Positions 30,697-35,565 of a stretch of DNA of 35,565 nt are shown piece by piece. Positions within the stretch are counted from its first letter, which is position 1, and the number at the start of each line of letters is the position of its first letter. Both the position numbers and the translations under genes were made by a program. This stretch comes from CAZPBO01 sp964584815 (lineage in GTDB: Bacteria > Planctomycetota > SKW154): NCBI GenBank assembly GCA_964584815.1, contig CAZPBO010000019.1, positions 1-35,565 on the forward strand, in the 5' to 3' direction. Below the pieces are notes generated by a model. It ran no database searches. It saw nothing but the letters and a program-made list of their open reading frames with translations, and was not told the DNA's origin.

Positions 30697-31941
30697 TTAT
30701 GCAGTTTTGACAGGACGCCCTCTCAGCGGCACGAGTATCTCCTTACTGAAAGGAGTCAGATTCTCTATCGTCCCGTCACCGTGTATCGCCACCACATCCT
30801 CAAGCCTCACTCCAAAACGCTTGTCAGGAAAATAGAGTCCCGGCTCAACAGTGAAAACATGACCTGCGGCAAGTGGGGTTTTGTCTCCTCGCAATGCAGA
30901 CAAATAAGGCATTTCGTGTATCTGCAAGCCAACCCCGTGCCCGAGTCCGTGCACATATCCTGAAGAGGTGCCGGGTTTTTTGCGAGGGGTGGGGTATCCC
31001 CATTCCTCAAACATAGAGGAGCAGATTTCGTCAAACTCACAAGCCGCGCGCCCAACCTTCAACTCTGCCAGCACCCGCGTCTGCACCTCAAGCACCCGCC
31101 GCCACACAAGCGCCACCTCATCGCGAACCTCACCAACACAAAATGTTCGTGTCATATCAAAGAAATACCCGCCCCCCTGCTCACAAGGACAGAAGTCAAA
31201 CACAATGGTCTCCCCAACCTTTAGGGCGTCTTCGTTTGTGCCACGGGAGTGCGGAACCGCTGCGTCGTAGCCTTGCGCGAATATCACCTCCTCTGCAGAT
31301 GTGTCAATCCCCAACTCGTCCGACCACATCCTTATCAGACGCTTCATCCGTCCCACCGTCACGGTTTCTCCGTCCTTCTTGAGAACTCCTTCCCTGTCGC
31401 TGTCACAGGATGAGAGGAACTCCACAACACGGGCGAAGACTTCCTGTGCTCTGCGTCCAACATCCTTTATCCGCGCAATCTCATCCTCGTCCTTCCTCAT
31501 CCGCGCAAGTGTGAGCAAAGATTTGCCGTTCTGCTCAAAGACCGCCTCAAACGGCGCCTTTTTCAGTGATTCAATGAGGACGGCGATATTACCCAAAGAC
31601 CCATGCCCGTAGAAGGCGACCTTCTTTGGAGAGAATGGTTCAAGGATACGGCGTAGGATTTCAACTGTCGCCGCCGCCCCGCTCCCCTTCTCCTTCACCA
31701 CCTCCTCCCAACCGAAATCCGAAAAAAGGCGAACATTGAGCCCGCTTTTTGCCGCCTCATCCCTCTCCATCAAGTTCACAACCAGAAAAGCATCCCCGCC
31801 GCGTGGTTTAACAAGATAGCCTCCTGTTATCTTGATGGGACCGCACAAGTACGCCATATCGCGGCAGGTCGCTGGACGCCCCATCACAACAAGGGCGTCA
31901 ATCCCGCGCTCCTCCATCAGGTGGTCAATCTCTTCTCTCAT
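30697..31941 (-). CDS. M24-family metallopeptidase (Xaa-Pro aminopeptidase/dipeptidase type)
   Basis: A 414-residue protein with the two M24 domains: an N-terminal creatinase-like domain (about 1-150) and a C-terminal pita-bread domain. The five metal ligands are all present: Asp249 (VFDFCP), Asp262 (FFDMTRTF), His335 (HGLGHGVGLQIHE), Glu366 (TVEPGLY) and Glu381 (VRLEDVV). His231 in VPHSRG is the usual substrate-binding histidine. It should remove or cleave at Xaa-Pro bonds using two Mn, Co or Zn ions, in the cytoplasm (no signal peptide). ATG 31941 overlaps the stop of the caspase-fold gene (ATGA), so it is the third gene of that operon; the reason for this coupling is not known. Confidence 0.92.
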   Translation of the reverse strand: MREEIDHLMEERGIDALVVMGRPATCRDMAYLCGPIKITGGYLVKPRGGDAFLVVNLMERDEAAKSGLNVRLFSDFGWEEVVKEKGSGAAATVEILRRILEPFSPKKVAFYGHGSLGNIAVLIESLKKAPFEAVFEQNGKSLLTLARMRKDEDEIARIKDVGRRAQEVFARVVEFLSSCDSDREGVLKKDGETVTVGRMKRLIRMWSDELGIDTSAEEVIFAQGYDAAVPHSRGTNEDALKVGETIVFDFCPCEQGGGYFFDMTRTFCVGEVRDEVALVWRRVLEVQTRVLAELKVGRAACEFDEICSSMFEEWGYPTPRKKPGTSSGYVHGLGHGVGLQIHEMPYLSALRGDKTPLAAGHVFTVEPGLYFPDKRFGVRLEDVVAIHGDGTIENLTPFSKEILVPLRGRPVKTA

Positions 31942-33614
31942 CTCTTTCCCCTTCCAACACAGATGACAAACTCTTCTGCGCCCTTGCCGTAAAGCACAGG
32001 TTGTTGGGGACAGGCTTCCATCTGCGTCTCCTCAGCGACACGGGGGAAGGCGTAGTTCGTTATCTCCGCTAATGTGAAGCGTCCATCACGGTCTGTGTCG
32101 GCTTCCGCACCCGCTTTTTGCGCTGCCACAAGATAGCCCGTCAGAACACCCGCTTTGTGGTGCTCAAACTCCGCCGCCCCGTCAATACAATACCGTCCCG
32201 CAAGGAGAACAAATCTTCCCTTCTTGCCCACAAACGCTTTCAGCGGTTCATAATCGGGCTTCCCTTTTAGGTTTTCTTCCGATGCTCCGCGACAGGGGCG
32301 TTCGCTGTTGAAACCACAATCCAAAACGACAAGAACCTTTCTCGCACGACAAGCAGAGAGAATTTTCAGCAACTCTTCCATTCCCAGACCGGGCTTTTTC
32401 GCCTTAGGGTTGCTGTCAAAAAGGAGTATGAAACCGCTCAGATATCGTTTTTTAACATATTTGACCTTCGGCTCTTTTTTGAATTGGTTTTTCTTTTCAC
32501 CATTTGCTTTTTTCTTATCCTTGTTGCTTTCCTTATGGGGCTTTTTGGGGGCTGGTTGAGGTTCCGGCACGGGAAGGGGGATTTTTTTCTCTATTTGGCG
32601 AACGGTGCCGTAGCCTGCGAAGTAGACAATGACCTCATCATATGGGGTGGAGCGCCGAACGATTCTGTTAAGCGAAGCGAGAACGGCGTCCTTTGTAGCG
32701 GCGTTGTCAACGAGGACGGTGAAGTTTCTGTTTACGGTGGGTTGGTTTTTGGGTCTTACGAGGCGTGCGAAGTTGGCGGCGTCATCGGCGGCGAAGGAGA
32801 GCCGTGGTAGTCCGCTGCTTCTATAGCGGTTTATGCCCACGAAGAGTCCGCATCTTTTACCGAGTTTTGCGAGGGTGCTGGGCTCCTTTAGGGCGCGTCT
32901 TGCGTCCTGATGGAGGACTTTGAGCAGCGCAAGTTTTATCTCCTTCTCAACAAACGGCTTAAGTGACCTGTCCACCTTGAGCCAGTTGGACTCGTTGAGC
33001 GATTTTGGAACGGTGAAGATACCGAAGAACTTCCAGCCACGCTGGAAATCGTCCAGACTACGGCTGGTTTTGAAGGCTGCCACGCCGCGCCACAGAAGTC
33101 TGCCGGAATGGCAGGATATAAAGCGCAGTTCAATCTCGCCGCGGACGCCGTATAGTTCGTCCCGCACAAACCACGACGGCGCCCACAGGAATATCCAATT
33201 TATTATGTTCCATATATACAGTTTGTTGGAGCCTGCGTAGAAGGCTTCGTATATGAGGAGGTGGGGGACGATAAGGATATCGGCATTTGCTTCCCACGCC
33301 GCCGACAGCGCCGCTTCTCCTTTCTCTTTCAGCGAAATCACCTTTTTGAGGACTCGGCTTCTCTGGACGGCGTTCGTAATCAAGTTGTTGAGCCATTTGG
33401 AGTCGGGCTTTAAGGCGTGGCGGTCAACTGCTCCTTTGTTCAGGACGGAGGGGTCAAAATTTATGGAGCAGGCAGCCACTGCACCACACCACTCTGTTGG
33501 GGTAGCGTTGTGCAATTGCACCATTATCGGCTCTGCATCAAGCGGTTTGAAGGGCGGGTTTACGGCGCATCCCATAAGGAGAGTTGTAACTGCAGACAGA
33601 ATACTCCATCGCAT
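31938..33614 (-). CDS. Caspase-fold (C14-like) lipoprotein with both catalytic residues replaced
   Basis: A 558-residue lipoprotein starting at ATG 33614 (TGATG overlap with the upstream gene), with signal and lipobox LMGC (Cys16). Residues about 25-235 are an N-terminal domain I do not recognise (ADILIVPHLLIYEAFYAG, LYGVRGEIELRF). A caspase/metacaspase-type domain starts at GLFVGINRY (~256): FAADDAANF, then VIVYFAGYGT where active members have 'FAGHG' (Tyr335 for His), and VLVVLDCGFNS where they have 'LDACHSG' or 'DCCFSG' (Gly434 for Cys). A Lys/Pro-rich insert of ~45 residues separates the two. An EF-hand loop (DTDRDGRFTLAE, 506-517) lies near the C-terminus, as in many bacterial caspase-like proteins. 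Likely a non-proteolytic, envelope-anchored pseudoenzyme. Confidence 0.82.
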   Translation of the reverse strand: MRWSILSAVTTLLMGCAVNPPFKPLDAEPIMVQLHNATPTEWCGAVAACSINFDPSVLNKGAVDRHALKPDSKWLNNLITNAVQRSRVLKKVISLKEKGEAALSAAWEANADILIVPHLLIYEAFYAGSNKLYIWNIINWIFLWAPSWFVRDELYGVRGEIELRFISCHSGRLLWRGVAAFKTSRSLDDFQRGWKFFGIFTVPKSLNESNWLKVDRSLKPFVEKEIKLALLKVLHQDARRALKEPSTLAKLGKRCGLFVGINRYRSSGLPRLSFAADDAANFARLVRPKNQPTVNRNFTVLVDNAATKDAVLASLNRIVRRSTPYDEVIVYFAGYGTVRQIEKKIPLPVPEPQPAPKKPHKESNKDKKKANGEKKNQFKKEPKVKYVKKRYLSGFILLFDSNPKAKKPGLGMEELLKILSACRARKVLVVLDCGFNSERPCRGASEENLKGKPDYEPLKAFVGKKGRFVLLAGRYCIDGAAEFEHHKAGVLTGYLVAAQKAGAEADTDRDGRFTLAEITNYAFPRVAEETQMEACPQQPVLYGKGAEEFVICVGRGKR

Positions 33615-35563
33615 CAGTGACCCTCCGGAAGAGGTTTGGGACTTTTCGCGCATCTAAAGCCCATGTTGGGGGAGCGGTAGAGAGGGTTGGGACATTTTCT
33701 TTTTGTGTTACGGGCGAAGCGCATAAGGGTTTCTGTGGTGAGACCGAAGGAACCACCTTTGACAACGCGGTAACGGGGGTCAGTGGGGGATGGGTATGGG
33801 GAGTCTGTCCACTCAAACGCGTTGCCGCCCATATCAAAGCAACCTGCGGGGCTCTGGTCGCGGCTGCGAGTGCCCACCGCAACAGGTTTTGCGCTTAAGA
33901 AGTTGCCAGCGTTGGGGTCCCATTTATCACCCCAGGGATAGAGGCGACGCGTATTGGTGTTGGCATCATATGAGGCGGCGACTTCCCACTCCTCTTCTGT
34001 GGGAAGGCGTTTGCCCGCCCACCTTGCGAATGCTCGTGCTTCATACCAGCAGACCCCTGTTACGGGTAGTTTCTCCGTTCCGGGAAGCGGTTTGCCGTCC
34101 TTCCAAGTGGCAGGACCCGGTTTGCCTGTTGTGTCCACAAAACGGGGAAGGGAAGGAAGGGCTTGTGTGTCCCACCATTTCATCTGCTCATATCCGCCCG
34201 CTTTCACGAACTTATAGAACTGGGCATTTGTCACCTCATATCGGTCAATGTAGAAGAATTTGAGTTTGACGCGGCGGTAGGGGTTGCGGTCATCACGAAC
34301 ATAACTGCCCACCTCATATGTGCCTGACAGAATAAAGACCATATCGGATGGGCATTGTGTCGCCCATAGCGACTCCTGTAGGATGTTTTTGATTTCGGGG
34401 TCGTGTTGTAAGGAGAGCGCTTCTTTTGCGGCGGCAAATGCGGTTTTAAAATCGCGGCGGTTGAAGGCGTCTTTTGCCTGTTTTGCGAAGCGGTTGAACG
34501 CCTGCTGGCGGCAGCGCTCCTGTATAGTTGCTATCTGTTCGGGGTCTGGTGCGACTTTGGCGGCTTCAGCATAGGCAGCGAGCGCCTCCTTATAGCGCCC
34601 GCTTTTTTCAAGTTCTTTTCCGCGGCTTAGAATGCGGCGGTATTTGATAAGCATAAGGCGCTCCTTGACACGGCGCGTGCCGGCAATCACCGCATCCGCC
34701 TGCTTATATTGCTGTTCCGCCTCATCAAGGTTGCCTGCTCGCAGCAATTCCTCCGCGCGCTCAAGGTGCATCTGATAACGCGCTTTTTTCAGATTCTCCT
34801 CCAGTTTCCGCCGTTCCTGCGGCTTAAGAAGTGGCTCAAAACGGGGTTTTAACGCTTCCTGATAGTTGCGGATAGCCTGCTGGTAATTGCCTTGAGCGAA
34901 GGCGCGCTCGGCTTGGGCGAGCAGTTCCTCAAAGGCGCGCAGACCTTCCCGTGCCGTCGCCGTCCTCTCCTTCGCCGACTCCGCCTTCTCGTTGTCCACA
35001 CCAGTCCTTAAGGCGTCCTCATACATCAGAAGAGCCGTGCCGAAATCACGCCGCTTATAAAACAAATCGCCCAGACGCATACAGACTTCAAACTTTTTCT
35101 TCTTCGCTTCCTCAAGGTCGCGAACTTCAGAGAGTGCCGCCTCGTAGCGCCCTTTGGCGTCGTAGAGAAGCATTATGCCGTCCCACTCTTTTCCTGTGGT
35201 TATTTTGTCTTCGGCTTCCCGAACAAGGTCATCAGCCTGCTTTATGGCGGCTTTTGCGCGGGCAAGACGGGCTTCTTCCGCTCTCTTGCGCGCCAACTCC
35301 CGCTCGGCTCTCTCCACCTCAATGCGCAACTCCCTTGCCCGCAGGTTTTGTGGCTCGTCTCCCAGAACGAAGGCGATTTGCTCGCGTGCGCCTTTTAGGT
35401 CGCCTTTCTGGATGAGTTGCTCAGCCTTTTTAAGTGCGGCATTTATGCGCGCGCGGCGTTTTGCCTCCTCCTCCATCTGACGGCTCACAACGAACGCCAC
35501 AACGCCAACCACAATAACAGCCGCAATAAGTATCGGCACATTCACATACCAGTATTTTTTGAA
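33614..35563 (-). CDS. Membrane-anchored TPR/coiled-coil protein with C-terminal FGE-sulfatase (SUMF1) domain, N-terminus beyond window
   Basis: The frame is open to the right edge: upstream of GTG 35545 it continues through FKKYWYV straight into a membrane helix (VNVPILIAAVIVVGVVAFVV). The true start therefore lies outside and an N-terminal, probably cytoplasmic, domain may be missing. After the helix come about 370 residues of charged helical repeats with TPR character (for example KAEQLIQKGDLKGAREQI, AERAFAQGNYQQAIRNYQEA). The last ~230 residues are an FGE-sulfatase/SUMF1 domain: DMVFILSGTYEVGS, FYIDRYEVTNAQFYKF, LPVTGVCWYEARAFARW, GKRLPTEEEWEVAA, DMGGNAFEW and NMGFRCA. The FGE active-site cysteine pair after GGS is absent, so formylglycine synthesis is unlikely and a binding role more probable. 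Its stop overlaps the caspase-fold start. Confidence 0.88.
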   Translation of the reverse strand, partial: FKKYWYVNVPILIAAVIVVGVVAFVVSRQMEEEAKRRARINAALKKAEQLIQKGDLKGAREQIAFVLGDEPQNLRARELRIEVERAERELARKRAEEARLARAKAAIKQADDLVREAEDKITTGKEWDGIMLLYDAKGRYEAALSEVRDLEEAKKKKFEVCMRLGDLFYKRRDFGTALLMYEDALRTGVDNEKAESAKERTATAREGLRAFEELLAQAERAFAQGNYQQAIRNYQEALKPRFEPLLKPQERRKLEENLKKARYQMHLERAEELLRAGNLDEAEQQYKQADAVIAGTRRVKERLMLIKYRRILSRGKELEKSGRYKEALAAYAEAAKVAPDPEQIATIQERCRQQAFNRFAKQAKDAFNRRDFKTAFAAAKEALSLQHDPEIKNILQESLWATQCPSDMVFILSGTYEVGSYVRDDRNPYRRVKLKFFYIDRYEVTNAQFYKFVKAGGYEQMKWWDTQALPSLPRFVDTTGKPGPATWKDGKPLPGTEKLPVTGVCWYEARAFARWAGKRLPTEEEWEVAASYDANTNTRRLYPWGDKWDPNAGNFLSAKPVAVGTRSRDQSPAGCFDMGGNAFEWTDSPYPSPTDPRYRVVKGGSFGLTTETLMRFARNTKRKCPNPLYRSPNMGFRCAKSPKPLPEGH

Positions 35564-35565
35564 GC

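Noticed and set aside
33614..34300. A true formylglycine-generating enzyme acting on sulfatases
   Set aside because: The cysteine pair that follows GGS in genuine FGE is replaced by non-cysteine residues, and no sulfatase gene is nearby.
1..35565. CRISPR arrays, rRNA genes, IS elements, prophage or integron features
   Set aside because: Reading both strands I saw no regularly spaced repeats, rRNA signatures, transposase or integrase motifs, or terminal inverted repeats.

Overview
The window is a dense stretch of bacterial chromosome, about 90-95% coding, with genes overlapping by 1-4 bases inside operons. It carries no rRNA, IS element, phage gene or CRISPR array. A run of exactly 100 Ns at 29825-29924 shows it comes from a scaffolded draft or metagenome assembly. 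The host is Gram-negative (TonB-dependent receptor, outer-membrane-type lipoprotein, MreCD/PBP2/RodA wall machinery). It is probably anaerobic with at least part of a Wood-Ljungdahl pathway (AcsC/CdhE, HdrA, MvhD). The GyrA sequence around the active site, a prenyltransferase/squalene-oxidase-repeat-like C-terminus, a DUF2330-like protein and TPR/FGE-sulfatase/caspase-like proteins suggest a Planctomycetota/PVC-like lineage. That placement is an inference from motifs, not a measured phylogeny.

Layout. 1-2050 (+): the tail of a repeat protein with a clear terminator, an ADP-ribose-pyrophosphatase-type NUDIX hydrolase with a good promoter, and a secreted DUF2330-like protein. 2117-4231 (-): a TonB-dependent outer-membrane receptor, divergent from 4452-9634 (+), a four-gene flavin/iron-sulfur operon: HdrA, a second QmoB-like HdrA paralogue, MvhD and an FdhB-like iron-sulfur protein. 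9696-11155 (+): a secreted protein and a small membrane protein, whose 3' end overlaps by 171 bp the 3' end of an RND/MMPL-type exporter (10985-13303, -). 13440-14894 (+): AcsC/CdhE and tRNA-Cys(GCA). 14976-18388 (+): two tandem paralogous secreted proteins, each with its own related promoter and terminator, then a secreted protein and a NUDIX-like protein. 18375-22645 (-): mreC-mreD-mrdA-rodA with no mreB. 22746-25888 (+): gyrA and a class-I glutamine-amidotransferase-like hydrolase. 25814-35565 (-): two abutting operons. The first in transcription order encodes a membrane TPR/FGE-like protein (cut by the window edge), a caspase-fold lipoprotein and an M24 peptidase. The second encodes a formate-dehydrogenase-N-like complex (FdnG-, FdnH- and FdnI-like) and an ABC-2-like membrane protein.

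The most interesting points are three. (1) The FdnG-like subunit keeps its Tat signal and N-terminal cluster cysteines but has Ile-Met where Sec/Cys-His should be, so this looks like a Qrc-like complex without a formate site, or one with a new function. (2) The caspase-fold lipoprotein has Tyr and Gly in place of its catalytic His and Cys and is coupled to an FGE-like protein that lacks the FGE cysteine pair, giving an apparently all-'dead-enzyme' envelope module. (3) The HdrA / QmoB-like / MvhD / FdhB-like operon has no HdrB or HdrC, which suggests an unusual electron-transfer or bifurcation module whose redox partners are encoded elsewhere.
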